Assembly (NCBI GenBank): GCA_002711415.1
Contig: PARI01000016.1
Span: 8,774 to 72,773, forward strand
Length of the DNA stretch: 64,000 nt
Reading direction: 5' to 3'
DNA from: Phycisphaerae bacterium
GTDB lineage: Bacteria > Planctomycetota > Phycisphaerae > Phycisphaerales > SM1A02
Position numbers and translations under genes: made by a program
In this document: positions 51,025 through 59,862 of the stretch, one piece after another
Numbering within the stretch: the stretch's first letter is position 1
How the letters are laid out: every line of letters begins with the position of its first letter
The notes under the pieces: model-generated
What the model saw: only the letters and a program-made list of their open reading frames with translations
What the model was told of the DNA's origin: nothing
Databases searched by the model: none

Positions 51025-52014
51025 GTGACCGAGAACCAACGCAACTTCCTCGTCGGCCTGTCCACCATGGTGGCGCTGGCGGGCCTTGCGCTGCTGCTGA
51101 TGTTCTTCGGCGAGTTCGACACGTACATCAACGCCCGCTACCCGATGCGCGTCTCGCTGAACTCGGCCGGAGGCCTTCGCCAGGGTTCACCCGTGACGAT
51201 GGACGGTGTTCCTGTCGGGATCGTCCAGAGCGTCTCCTTGACCGGTCAGCCTGATGCGCCAGTCATGCTGGTGATCCTGGTCAACGATTCGATCCGCGTG
51301 CCCGATCCATCAGAACCCGTCATCTCCACCGCGCTGATCAGCGGCAGCTCGAAGCTCGAACTGAATCCAACGGCCGAGGCGAGACTGCAGGGTCGCTACT
51401 ACGTGGTGTCCGAGACGATCGACGAATCACCGTTGCTCCGGGGAACCTACGAGGACACCTTCTCCTCGATCCAGGAACTGGCCCGCACCTACACAGTGCT
51501 CGGCCAGAACATCAACCAGATGCTCCAGCCACTTCAGCTTGATGAGAACGGGGCGCCGATCGATCAGCCCGACAGCCTCAGGACGACCGTCAGGAGGGCC
51601 AACCAGATCCTCGTCTCGGTCAACGATGCTGTCATGCTCGCCCAATCATGGCTTGATGACGACCTGCTCAGGCAGGACGCCAGGGATGCCGTGGCCAACG
51701 CCGCGATGCTCTTCCAAAGCGCCACGATCGCCGTTGACCGGATCGGCCAGCTGGCCTCCAGTCTCGAGGGCAACTCCGAGGAGGTCGTGGTGATGCTTCG
51801 CCAGGTCTCGGACCGGATCAGCTCCGCCCTGGACCAGGTCAACCAGCTGGCCGCCAAGGCCGGTAACGGGGAAGGCACGATCGGTCTTCTGCTGAACGAT
51901 CCCAATCTCTACCAGAGCCTCGCCGATGCGGCGACGCGACTGGACAAGACGCTGAAGCAGATCGAGCTGATGGTGCAGAAGATCAGGGACGAGGGATTGA
52001 GCGTCGACTTCTGA
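51025..52014 (+). CDS. mlaD: MlaD-like MCE-domain substrate-binding protein
   Basis: The protein has 329 residues. The N-terminal membrane helix (FLVGLSTMVALAGLALLLMFFG) is followed by the MCE domain near 38-125 (YPMRVSLNSAGGLRQGSPVTMDGVPVGIVQSV). A long helical tail (ELARTYTVLGQNINQM, AVMLAQSWLDDDL, VNQLAAKAGNGEGTIGLLLND) likely forms a hexameric tube or tether in the periplasm. It pairs with the MlaF ATPase. The start is GTG at 51025. Confidence 0.9.
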   Translation: MTENQRNFLVGLSTMVALAGLALLLMFFGEFDTYINARYPMRVSLNSAGGLRQGSPVTMDGVPVGIVQSVSLTGQPDAPVMLVILVNDSIRVPDPSEPVISTALISGSSKLELNPTAEARLQGRYYVVSETIDESPLLRGTYEDTFSSIQELARTYTVLGQNINQMLQPLQLDENGAPIDQPDSLRTTVRRANQILVSVNDAVMLAQSWLDDDLLRQDARDAVANAAMLFQSATIAVDRIGQLASSLEGNSEEVVVMLRQVSDRISSALDQVNQLAAKAGNGEGTIGLLLNDPNLYQSLADAATRLDKTLKQIELMVQKIRDEGLSVDF

Positions 52015-52044
52015 GAAACAACTGCATTGCTTCAAGCCATCAAG

Positions 52045-52074
52045 AAAAAGGGCACGGCCATGAAGGCCGTGCCC
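52045..52074 (-). terminator. Rho-independent terminator of the OmpA/Pal gene
   Basis: GGGCACGGCC pairs perfectly with GGCCGTGCCC around a five-base loop. On the minus strand five T residues follow. It lies 23 bases after the OmpA gene stop and 30 bases after the mlaD stop, but lacks a T-run on the plus strand. Confidence 0.9.
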
Positions 52075-52097
52075 ATGTCATTCACAGCGTGCCCGTT

Positions 52098-52721
52098 TCA
52101 TCCATCGAGCATGACCGCGACATCAACGCGGCGGCTCTTGGACTTGCTCGAACCGGGCTTGTCCGGGCCGTAGGAGGCCAGCGAGACGTTCTTGGCAGGA
52201 AGCCCCTGCTTGATCAGGTATTCACGAACGGCCCACGCCCTGGCGAACCCGAGGTGGTAGTTGCTCTGGTAGTTGCTCTTCTTGATCGGATCGGAGTCGG
52301 TGTGACCGGCCACCCGGATCTGCATGCCCGGGTAGTCGTTCTTGATGACCTTGGCGATCTTGGAAAGAGAACTCTTGGCCGAGTTCTTGAGGGTGTCACG
52401 GCCAGAGTCAAAGAGCACGTCGCCGCTGACCGTGGCCACCACGGCTCCACCGGAGACACTGCCGGTGACACCGGGAATCCCTTCGAAGGGCCTGGCCAGC
52501 TCCTCGTCACGGTTCATCAGCTGCTTTTCGAGCTCGGCTTCACGCATTGCAGAAGAGCGACGCTCCTGGTCGGCAGACTCCTGCACCTCGGCAAGCTGCT
52601 GCCGAAGGGCCTTGTTCTCTTCCAGCAGCAATGCCTGTTGATCTTTCTTGTCGTTGTTGCAGCCGGTCAGCAGCAATGAACCACCAACCAGTGCCAGGAT
52701 CATGATCCGTGGACTCGTCAT
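52098..52721 (-). CDS. OmpA/Pal-like lipoprotein
   Basis: The protein has 207 residues. A signal peptide with lipobox LLTGC is followed by a coiled coil (about 26-75, NKALRQQLAEVQE). An OmpA peptidoglycan-binding domain follows, with VLFDSGRDTL, IRVAGHTDSDPI, NYHLGFARAWAVREYL and SKSRRVDVAV. It links the outer membrane to peptidoglycan, as Pal does. The long helical neck resembles Lpp/Pal hybrids. An ATG six codons downstream could also be the start. A strong terminator follows. Confidence 0.93.
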   Translation of the reverse strand: MTSPRIMILALVGGSLLLTGCNNDKKDQQALLLEENKALRQQLAEVQESADQERRSSAMREAELEKQLMNRDEELARPFEGIPGVTGSVSGGAVVATVSGDVLFDSGRDTLKNSAKSSLSKIAKVIKNDYPGMQIRVAGHTDSDPIKKSNYQSNYHLGFARAWAVREYLIKQGLPAKNVSLASYGPDKPGSSKSKSRRVDVAVMLDG

Positions 52722-52884
52722 CGGGCGGGCATCCTTTCCTCAAAGACTTGTTCTTGTTCAGGCAGGCCGCCACGCCTTTGGCGACCAGTTCATCCCTGTT
52801 TCTGTGCCCATTGAACAACGGAACAGGCCGGCTGTAAAGCCGGGAATCAATCCATTGGCAGATTCGGACCGGCGATGGAACCGC

Positions 52885-54126
52885 TCAAGGAACCCCACCC
52901 TGGATCACTCCGGGGGCGATGATCGAGCCCAGCTCGATCAGCCACGGCCTGAAGAGGACGAGGATCACGGTGGCCATCGCAAGATGAGGCCCGTAGGGAA
53001 GTTCCCGTCTGAGGCCATGGACGAACCGTCCGAGACCACCGGCGACCAGGACCCATGCCAGACCGAAGAACGGGGCGATGAAGAAGATCGCGATGGGATC
53101 GATCCAGCCGAGGATCGCGCCGACCGCCGCGAGCAGGTGGACGTCGCCCAGCCCCATCGCCTCCTTGCCGAATGCGAGTGTGCCGAGAATCCTCACGAGC
53201 CAGACCAGGCCGCCACCGACCAGGTACCCGAGTCCGGATGCCGAGAGGACGCGGATCCAGGATGGCGGATCAAGCTGGGGCAGAAGCATCGCGATGCCTG
53301 CCCCGGCGACGAGACCGACCGCCGGAAAGAGCAGGTACAGCAGTTCCGGTCCCATCTCCCGCCTCGCATGCGGATAGTCGGCGATCGTCTCCCCCTCGAC
53401 GACGTAGTCCTCGTAATCGCTGAAGCTGTAGCGGATGTGCCCGGCGCGGAGCAGCACGTACCCGATCGCCAGACCGAGCCATCCTCCCACGGTTGCGGTG
53501 GCGGCGATCCTCCCGGGAACGGGGATCGGCCAGCGATCAAGGGAGTCGCCCTCGAGCACGCCCAGCAGCAACCATCCACATAGAGCGGTCACCGTCATCA
53601 CGACAGGGATCTGAATGGGGATCAGGAACGTCCTGGCATCGATGACGGTCATCGTGAGCAAGCCGCAGAACAGCACTGCGATCACGATGTAGCCGGGCCA
53701 TGTCGTATCGAATCCACCGGATCTCCAGAAGACGCTGGACAGTGATCCGGGCCACGCGGAGCCATCGGACACGTAGAGCACCAGGTAGATGCAGACGAAC
53801 ATCATCGCCACCAGCAGTTCAACCAGTGGATACTGGACGCTGACCGATCCCCTGCATGCTCCGCATCGACCCCGCAACAGCAACCATCCAAGTATCGGTA
53901 TGTTCTGGTACCACTTCAGGCGATAGCCACAGCGAGGACACCGGCTCGGCGGACTGATCACGCTGAGATCCTGCGGCAGTCGGTACATGACCACGTTCAT
54001 GAAGCTGCCGGCGCAGGCGCCGAAGCAGAAGAGGAACGCGCAGGCGATCGCCTGAGGAAGCCACAGCTTCACGGAGTCCGTCAACTGCTGCATGGCGATC
54101 AGGTCGATGCCTGCGTGCTCAAGCAT
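52885..54126 (-). CDS. Type IV prepilin peptidase (A24 family)
   Basis: The 413-residue aspartic protease and N-methylase processes type IV pilin/pseudopilin leaders. Two CxxC pairs (CPRCGYRLKW and CGACRG) mark the cytoplasmic domain. LPQAIACAFLFCFGACAGSFMNVVMYRLP precedes them. VIDARTFLIPIQI carries the first Asp and GLGDVHLLAAVG the GxGD motif. It is longer than usual (about 260-290) because of a hydrophilic insertion near 225-265 (SFSDYEDYVVEGETIADYPH). GGAG is six bases before the ATG. It implies a pilus or type II secretion system elsewhere in the genome. Confidence 0.94.
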   Translation of the reverse strand: MLEHAGIDLIAMQQLTDSVKLWLPQAIACAFLFCFGACAGSFMNVVMYRLPQDLSVISPPSRCPRCGYRLKWYQNIPILGWLLLRGRCGACRGSVSVQYPLVELLVAMMFVCIYLVLYVSDGSAWPGSLSSVFWRSGGFDTTWPGYIVIAVLFCGLLTMTVIDARTFLIPIQIPVVMTVTALCGWLLLGVLEGDSLDRWPIPVPGRIAATATVGGWLGLAIGYVLLRAGHIRYSFSDYEDYVVEGETIADYPHARREMGPELLYLLFPAVGLVAGAGIAMLLPQLDPPSWIRVLSASGLGYLVGGGLVWLVRILGTLAFGKEAMGLGDVHLLAAVGAILGWIDPIAIFFIAPFFGLAWVLVAGGLGRFVHGLRRELPYGPHLAMATVILVLFRPWLIELGSIIAPGVIQGGVP

Positions 54127-54171
54127 TCATGGCTCCATGGACACCCGCAATGACCCCGGACTGGCGTCCGG

Positions 54172-54444
54172 TCACTGCTTCTTATCGGCATCCGGAGCCG
54201 ATCCTGTTGCCGAAGATTCCGACTCGGCCCCGCTGATCTGCTCCAGTTCCTGTTCGGCGGCATCAAGCTTGCCTCGACAATGCTTCAGGAGGGCATCGCC
54301 CCGCCTGTACAGCTCGAGGCCCTTCTCCAAGCCGAGGTCACCCTTCTCGATCGAATCGATGATCGATTCCAGCTCATCCAGGGCATCCTCGTAGCTGAGC
54401 TTTGAGCAGTCGGTCCCGGCGGTCTTCTTTCGCGTGGCGGCCAT
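54172..54444 (-). CDS. xseB: Exodeoxyribonuclease VII small subunit
   Basis: The protein has 90 residues. The XseB core (LSYEDALDELESIIDSIEKGDLGLEKGLELYRRGDALLKHC) is near 16-56, followed by a Ser/Glu-rich tail. It forms the nuclease with XseA, whose gene ends nine bases upstream, so they form an operon in the order xseA-xseB. Confidence 0.95.
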   Translation of the reverse strand: MAATRKKTAGTDCSKLSYEDALDELESIIDSIEKGDLGLEKGLELYRRGDALLKHCRGKLDAAEQELEQISGAESESSATGSAPDADKKQ

Positions 54445-54453
54445 GAACTCACC

Positions 54454-55893
54454 TTACTTTGATGCGGTGTCTTCGTCGAGAACGGATCCGGGATGCACCT
54501 GGTCCACGGTCGAATCGATCGAACCATCGGCAAGGATCGTCCTGATCCCGGCCCCCGGCGTGACCTGCTCTGCGCGGCCCAGCGGCCTGCCGCTTGAGTC
54601 AAGCGAGATCGAGTATCCCCTGCCGAGAACCTCCATCGGTCCGACCGACTGGAGTCTCTTGCGCATCGAGTCCAGGTGACGGCGCCTGGCGGACAATCCG
54701 GATCGCAGTTGGGCATGAAAGAGCCTCCCGTCTTGATCCAGTCGTTCACGAAACGACCGCAACTGCATCCTGGGATGCACGTGCTGGAACCGGGTCGCCG
54801 ATTGCTGGCACCGATGCCGCTGACCGGCGAGGCGATGTGCGATCGAATCGATGAATCGATGCCTGAGCTGATCCACCCATCGGCCGGCGCGGTCGAGCGT
54901 GACCTGGGGACGGGACAGGACCTCGGCCCTGGAAATCCCCTGGAGCACCGCCCGCTTCTGGGCCAGTTCACGGCGGACCATGGAATTCAGGCGTGCGCCG
55001 AGGTGATCCAGGTGTTGCTGCAACTCCGAGCGGTCGGGGACCACCTGCATGATCGCCTGGGTCGGGGTCGACGCCCGGCTGTCGGCGACCAGCTCGATGA
55101 TGGTCGTATCGGATTCATGGCCGATCGCGGCGACGATCGGAATCGGTGAATCATGAACCGCTGCGGCGATCCTCTCGTCATCGAACGTCGCCAGTTCCTC
55201 TCGACTACCGCCACCTCGGGTCACGACGATCACGTCGATTCCAAGCTCCCGGGATCGCGCCCCAAGCATCCTGATGGTGGCGGCGATCGATCCGGCGGCC
55301 TGCTCGCCCTGGACCCTGACATCGACCACCAGCAGGTCCACGGCCGGGCATCGGACCGAGGCCGTCTCGATGCAGTCGGCCAGTGCTGCGGAAGTCCTGC
55401 TCGTGACGATGGCGACCCGTGACGGAAGCATCGGGAGGTCCTTCTTGGTCTCCTCGTCGAACCAGCCGAGTCCCCTGAGCCTGGCGCAGAGCTCCTTGAA
55501 AGCCTGCTGGATCGACCCGGCCCCGACTGGTTCAAGCCGGCGGACCAGCAGCTGGGTCCTGCCCTGGGGCGCGTAGTGGCCGATCGAGCCAGTGGCCACC
55601 AGTTCCTGTCCCTCGCTGGGCTCGAACTGGAGCTTCTTCACCGCGGAACTCCACATCACGCATCCGAGCGAGGCATGTTCATCTCGCAGCGTGAAGTACC
55701 AGTGACCCCTGGGAGTGAAGTTGACCAGCTGTCCCACCACGGTCACCGTCGAGGGCATCCCGTCATCGAGGACCTGTTCGATCAGCCGATTGATGGCCGA
55801 CACCGACAGGGGCTGGTCCTGCGAGGCGCGTGCCTGGGCGCCGGCGAAGAGGCTTCCAGCGGCCTGATCCGGATCGAAGGGGGGAACGCTCAT
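54454..55893 (-). CDS. xseA: Exodeoxyribonuclease VII large subunit
   Basis: The 479-residue protein has an N-terminal OB fold (VVGQLVNFTPRGHWYFTLRDE) and nuclease core with VTSRTSAALADCI, VVTRGGGSREELATFDDE and AIGHESDTTIIELVAD. A coiled-coil middle and the GYSI C-terminal strand follow. It degrades single-stranded DNA in repair. The start is ATG 55893. TATGAT lies nine bases upstream and overlaps the recG -10 on the other strand. The longer ORF to 55980 would read through the promoter. Confidence 0.95.
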   Translation of the reverse strand: MSVPPFDPDQAAGSLFAGAQARASQDQPLSVSAINRLIEQVLDDGMPSTVTVVGQLVNFTPRGHWYFTLRDEHASLGCVMWSSAVKKLQFEPSEGQELVATGSIGHYAPQGRTQLLVRRLEPVGAGSIQQAFKELCARLRGLGWFDEETKKDLPMLPSRVAIVTSRTSAALADCIETASVRCPAVDLLVVDVRVQGEQAAGSIAATIRMLGARSRELGIDVIVVTRGGGSREELATFDDERIAAAVHDSPIPIVAAIGHESDTTIIELVADSRASTPTQAIMQVVPDRSELQQHLDHLGARLNSMVRRELAQKRAVLQGISRAEVLSRPQVTLDRAGRWVDQLRHRFIDSIAHRLAGQRHRCQQSATRFQHVHPRMQLRSFRERLDQDGRLFHAQLRSGLSARRRHLDSMRKRLQSVGPMEVLGRGYSISLDSSGRPLGRAEQVTPGAGIRTILADGSIDSTVDQVHPGSVLDEDTASK

Positions 55894-55901
55894 CGTAGCG
55901 G

Positions 55902-55908
55902 TATCATA
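55902..55908. promoter_or_regulatory. TATCATA shared -10 element for recG and xseA
   Basis: The plus strand reads TATCAT (55902-55907), six bases before the recG GTG. The minus strand reads TATGAT (55903-55908), nine bases before the xseA ATG. The two -10 boxes overlap by five bases within the near-palindrome GTATCATAC. Confidence 0.6.
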
Positions 55909-55913
55909 CTTGC

Positions 55914-58061
55914 GTGTATCGATCACCGCCGGATCAGGAACGGGCCATGAGCAGCACCACCCAGCTTTCACTCTCGACACCGCTGAGAACCCTCGGCTGG
56001 ATCGATCCGATGGAGGCCGCGGAACTTGAACGCCTGAACATCACGCGCGTGATCGACCTGATCAAGCACCTGCCCATGCGCTACGAAATGGAGCACTCCG
56101 AGCAGACGATCTCGCAGGTGGATCAACTGATCGGGCCCGATGACGGCGACGCCTCCAACGTGGCGATTCGCGGCACCGTGCTCTCGATCGGATATCGACG
56201 GGGACGCCGACCAAGGATCGATGTGGAGTTCTCGGATGAGACCGGCACGATCAACCTGTCATGGTTCAACGCGCCCTGGATGCAACGCAAGCTCGAACCG
56301 GGCATCCGCGGAATCGCAGCCGGGCGAATCCGACGAGCCAACGGCGTCCTCCAGATGGCGAACCCGCAGTGGACCATGATCGACGAGGAGCAGGAACCTC
56401 CCCCCCGTCGCAGCAGGATCCGGCCGATCTATCCGGGCAGCGAACGACTCAACAGCAGCAGGATCGAGTCGATGATCGACCAGATCCTCGACGAGGCGAC
56501 CCGGCAGCTGGTCGATCCCCTCGACCAATCCTTCAGGGCTGAACGGGAATTCCCGAACCTGCATGATGCCTACCAGTGGATCCATCGTCCCGACGATGAC
56601 GAGGCCGCGACACAGGCCCGAAGAAGGCTCGCATACGACGAACTCCTCCTGCTCCAACTGGGCGTGATGATGAGACGACAGCAGCTTCGCGGATCGTTGA
56701 AGGCGACGGCCCTGGACTTCGACGACAAGATCGACGGCCGGATCAGGGATCGCTTCCCGTTCCCGCTGACGGATCACCAGGACCAGGCGATCAACGAGAT
56801 CGTCCACGACCTCTCGGGCGAGATCCCGATGAACCGCCTGCTCCAGGGAGATGTCGGCAGCGGCAAGACGGTGGTCGCGCTCTACGCGATGCTGATGGCC
56901 GTCGCCAGCGGACACCAGGCGGCATTGCTGGCGCCGACGGAACTGCTGGCGGAGCAGCATGAACGATCGATCCGGTCGATGCTCTCGGGCTCCAAGGTCA
57001 ACGTGCGCCTGGTCACGGGAAGTCTCGCCGCCCAGCAACGGGCCGAGATCACCCGGGACCTTGCCCAGGGGCGAATCGACATCATCATCGGCACGCATGC
57101 CCTGCTGAACCAGGACATCATGTTCAGGAACCTTGCCGTGGCGATCGTCGACGAACAGCACCGCTTCGGCGTTCAGCAGCGAGCCGTCATGCGTGGTCGT
57201 TCGACCGAGGTCGACACCGTCCCCCACCTCCTGGTGATGACCGCGACGCCGATCCCCAGATCGATGTCCCTGACGATCTTCGGGGACCTGGACCTCTCCG
57301 TGATCAAGGGGCTGCCACCAGGCCGAAAGCCGGTCAGCACGCGGGTGGTCGGCCCTTCTCGCAGGATGGACGTCTACGGATACGTCGACCAGCAACTTCA
57401 GAAGGGCGAGCAGGCCTACATCGTCGTTCCGGCGATCGAGCAGACCGAGACCGGGCTGATCGACGTCCAGGGACACCTTGATCGACTGGCCGACGGACCA
57501 CTTCGCGGACGACGCCTGGAAGCGCTGCATGGTCGGATCGCCAGACAGGAACGTGACCGCATCATGGCCGAGTTCCGCGAAGGCCGGATCGATGCACTGG
57601 TCGCGACGGTCGTGATCGAGGTCGGCGTCGACGTCCCCAACGCGACGATCATGGTCATCGAGCAGGCCGATCGATTCGGGCTGGCGCAGCTTCACCAGCT
57701 TCGAGGCCGCGTCGGTCGCGGGACCAAGGGCGGGCTCTGCACCCTCGTCGCCGACACGACCACCGACGAGGCCACCCAGCGCCTTGAGGCGATCCGATCG
57801 ACGACCGACGGCTTCGAGGTCGCCGAGATGGACCTGGCGATCCGTGGACCGGGAGAACTCTTCGGACACAAGCAGTCCGGCCTGCCCCCGCTGTCGATCG
57901 CGGACCTGAACAGGGACGGTCTCCTGCTGAGGCTGGCCAGGCAGGACGCCTCCGAGTGGCTGGACAGGAATCCGCAGTTGATGGAACCCGAGGACGACCT
58001 GCTCCGCAGGAAGGTGCTGTCGCTCTATGGGGACGTCCTCGAACTGGGAGACGTCGGCTGA
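55914..58061 (+). CDS. recG: ATP-dependent DNA helicase RecG
   Basis: The 715-residue helicase reverses stalled replication forks. The wedge/OB domain lies near 60-170 (VAIRGTVLSIGYRRG). SF2 motifs follow: LLQGDVGSGKTVVALYAM (I), LLAPTELLAEQH (Ia), VDEQHRFGVQQR (II, DEQH), VMTATPIPRSM (III) and QLRGRVGRG (VI). The GTG at 55914 follows TATCAT by six bases. The ATG at 55947 is a possible start too. The stop overlaps the polX ATG. Confidence 0.95.
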   Translation: MYRSPPDQERAMSSTTQLSLSTPLRTLGWIDPMEAAELERLNITRVIDLIKHLPMRYEMEHSEQTISQVDQLIGPDDGDASNVAIRGTVLSIGYRRGRRPRIDVEFSDETGTINLSWFNAPWMQRKLEPGIRGIAAGRIRRANGVLQMANPQWTMIDEEQEPPPRRSRIRPIYPGSERLNSSRIESMIDQILDEATRQLVDPLDQSFRAEREFPNLHDAYQWIHRPDDDEAATQARRRLAYDELLLLQLGVMMRRQQLRGSLKATALDFDDKIDGRIRDRFPFPLTDHQDQAINEIVHDLSGEIPMNRLLQGDVGSGKTVVALYAMLMAVASGHQAALLAPTELLAEQHERSIRSMLSGSKVNVRLVTGSLAAQQRAEITRDLAQGRIDIIIGTHALLNQDIMFRNLAVAIVDEQHRFGVQQRAVMRGRSTEVDTVPHLLVMTATPIPRSMSLTIFGDLDLSVIKGLPPGRKPVSTRVVGPSRRMDVYGYVDQQLQKGEQAYIVVPAIEQTETGLIDVQGHLDRLADGPLRGRRLEALHGRIARQERDRIMAEFREGRIDALVATVVIEVGVDVPNATIMVIEQADRFGLAQLHQLRGRVGRGTKGGLCTLVADTTTDEATQRLEAIRSTTDGFEVAEMDLAIRGPGELFGHKQSGLPPLSIADLNRDGLLLRLARQDASEWLDRNPQLMEPEDDLLRRKVLSLYGDVLELGDVG

Positions 58062-59728
58062 TGAGCGCCAGCAATCGCGAGATCGCCGACCAGTTCGAGC
58101 GGATGGCGGCCATGCTGCAGATCACCGGGGCCAACGCCTTCAAGGTCAATGCCAATGCGAAGGTGGCCAGGACCATCCGGGACCAGGCGATCCAGGTGGC
58201 CGACCTGGCCGCGGACACCTCCGCCCTGACGGAACTGGATGGGATCGGGGCGAGCAGCGCCCGCAAGATCGTCGAGTACGTTCAGACAGGATCGATCCAG
58301 GAACTCAAGGACCTGGAGTCCCGGGTCCCCCCGGGGCTGCTCCAGGTGCTTGAGCTTCCAGGACTGGGACCGAAGACGGTCCAGGTTCTCTGGGAGCAGG
58401 CCTCGATTGAATCGATCGACGACCTGAAGAAGGCGATCGACGACGGCTCGCTGCTTTCCCTGCCGAGGATGGGACAGAAGACCATCGACAACATCAGGGA
58501 TTCGATCGAGTTCGCCGCCTCCAGCGCCGGCCGAATCCGTCTCGGTGACGCGATGCCCGTGGCCGAGTGGATCGTCGATGAACTCGCATCCACGGGCGCC
58601 TGCAGGACGATCGAGATCGCCGGCAGCCTGCGGCGGGGCCAGGAGACCATCGGCGATATCGACATTCTCGTGGATACGGATGAACCGGCGATCGTCTCCG
58701 ATCGATTCACGAGCCTGGACGGCATACAGAAGATTCTCGCTGCCGGAAGCACCAAGTGCTCCATCAGGCTGGAGGAGGGCATCCAGGTCGACCTCAGGAT
58801 CATCCCGACCGAGTCGTTCGGCGCGGGCCTGATGTACTTCACGGGAAGCAAGGAGCACAACGTGCTCCTGAGGGAACTGGCGATCTCCTCCGGGTTGCGA
58901 CTGAACGAGTACGGGCTCTTTCCCGCAACCGAGGAGGACGCACCTCCACAGGAACTGGGCATCGAACCCGTTGCTTCCGGCAGCGAGGAGGCGATCTACG
59001 AGGCATTGGAGCTGCCACTGATCCCACCAACGATGCGACTGGCCCGAGGTGAGACATCACTGCAGAAGATCCCCGAACTGGTCAGAACCAGCGACATCAA
59101 GAGCGAGTTGCACGCCCACACCACCGCCAGTGACGGGCGGCTCTCGATCAAGGAACTCGCCCTTGAAGCCAAGTCCAGGGGCTACAAGGTGATCGCGGTC
59201 ACGGATCACTCGGTCTCCAGCGTCCCCGGCAACGGACTCTCACCGGAGAGGCTGCTCAAGCACATCGAGGAGATCCGCCATGTCGACCAGGAGGTCGACG
59301 GGATCAGGATCCTCGTCGGCAGCGAGGTGGACATCCTCTCCGACGGGAGACTGGACTACGAGGACGAACTCCTGGAGCAGTTGGACGTGGTCGTCGCCTC
59401 GCCGCACGTGGCCCTTCGACAGGAGCCGAAGGTCGCGACGCGTCGGCTTCTCAGGGCCATCGAACATCCGCTGGTTCACATCATCGGGCACCCGACGGGA
59501 CGCCTGATCAACAGCCGCGAGGGGCTGTCACCGGACATGCCCGCGCTGGTCGAGGCCGCGATCGAACACGATACGGCGTTGGAGATCAACGCGAACCCTC
59601 ATCGACTGGACCTGCGCGACATCCATGTACGGGTCGCCTCTGATGCCGGCTGCCTCGTGGCGATCAACACCGACGCACATGACGCGTCGCATCTTGACTA
59701 CCTGGAGTACGGCGTGATGACCTCCTAG
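58061..59728 (+). CDS. polX: DNA polymerase/3'-5' exonuclease PolX, interrupted by in-frame TAG near the end
   Basis: The protein has 555 residues up to the first stop. An N-terminal helix-hairpin-helix part (LDGIGASSARKIVEY, LPGLGPKTVQVLW) is followed by a polymerase-X palm with IAGSLRRG and IGDIDILVDT (catalytic Asp pair). The C-terminal PHP exonuclease domain has ELHAHTTASDG, AVTDHS, GSEVDIL, IGHPTGR and INTDAH. The chain stops at YGVMTS. In the same frame, the next 26 codons (to TGA 59807-59809) read RGWLERSKCINTW and PARLLKWLASKR, the usual PolX ending. The start overlaps the recG stop. Confidence 0.93.
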   Translation: MSASNREIADQFERMAAMLQITGANAFKVNANAKVARTIRDQAIQVADLAADTSALTELDGIGASSARKIVEYVQTGSIQELKDLESRVPPGLLQVLELPGLGPKTVQVLWEQASIESIDDLKKAIDDGSLLSLPRMGQKTIDNIRDSIEFAASSAGRIRLGDAMPVAEWIVDELASTGACRTIEIAGSLRRGQETIGDIDILVDTDEPAIVSDRFTSLDGIQKILAAGSTKCSIRLEEGIQVDLRIIPTESFGAGLMYFTGSKEHNVLLRELAISSGLRLNEYGLFPATEEDAPPQELGIEPVASGSEEAIYEALELPLIPPTMRLARGETSLQKIPELVRTSDIKSELHAHTTASDGRLSIKELALEAKSRGYKVIAVTDHSVSSVPGNGLSPERLLKHIEEIRHVDQEVDGIRILVGSEVDILSDGRLDYEDELLEQLDVVVASPHVALRQEPKVATRRLLRAIEHPLVHIIGHPTGRLINSREGLSPDMPALVEAAIEHDTALEINANPHRLDLRDIHVRVASDAGCLVAINTDAHDASHLDYLEYGVMTS

Positions 59729-59809
59729 AGAGGCTGGCTCGAACGTTCCAAGTGCATCAACACATGGACACCGGCCAGGCTGCTCAAGTGGCTCGCGTCC
59801 AAGCGTTGA
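59729..59809 (+). other. In-frame continuation of polX beyond TAG
   Basis: Twenty-six sense codons plus TGA follow the TAG at 59726-59728 with no frameshift. The sequence is protein-like, and RGWLxxxxxINTW-xxxLLKWL is the expected C-terminal tail of PolX proteins. It could be translated by readthrough or recoding, could be a recent nonsense change, or could reflect a base-calling error. Confidence 0.7.
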
Positions 59810-59833
59810 GCCAACGCTCCCGTCCTGCGGTGG

Positions 59834-59839
59834 TACACT
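59834..59839 (+). promoter_or_regulatory. -10-like TACACT upstream of ffh
   Basis: TACACT lies 23 bases before the GTG; a start site about seven bases downstream would leave a short leader containing GGAG. It overlaps no coding sequence. Confidence 0.5.
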
Positions 59840-59862
59840 CCTGCACCTGATTGGAGAACGGC

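Noticed and set aside
52648-53583. 311-codon plus frame opposite the OmpA leader and prepilin peptidase
   Set aside because: Antisense to conserved GxGD and membrane segments; no domain.
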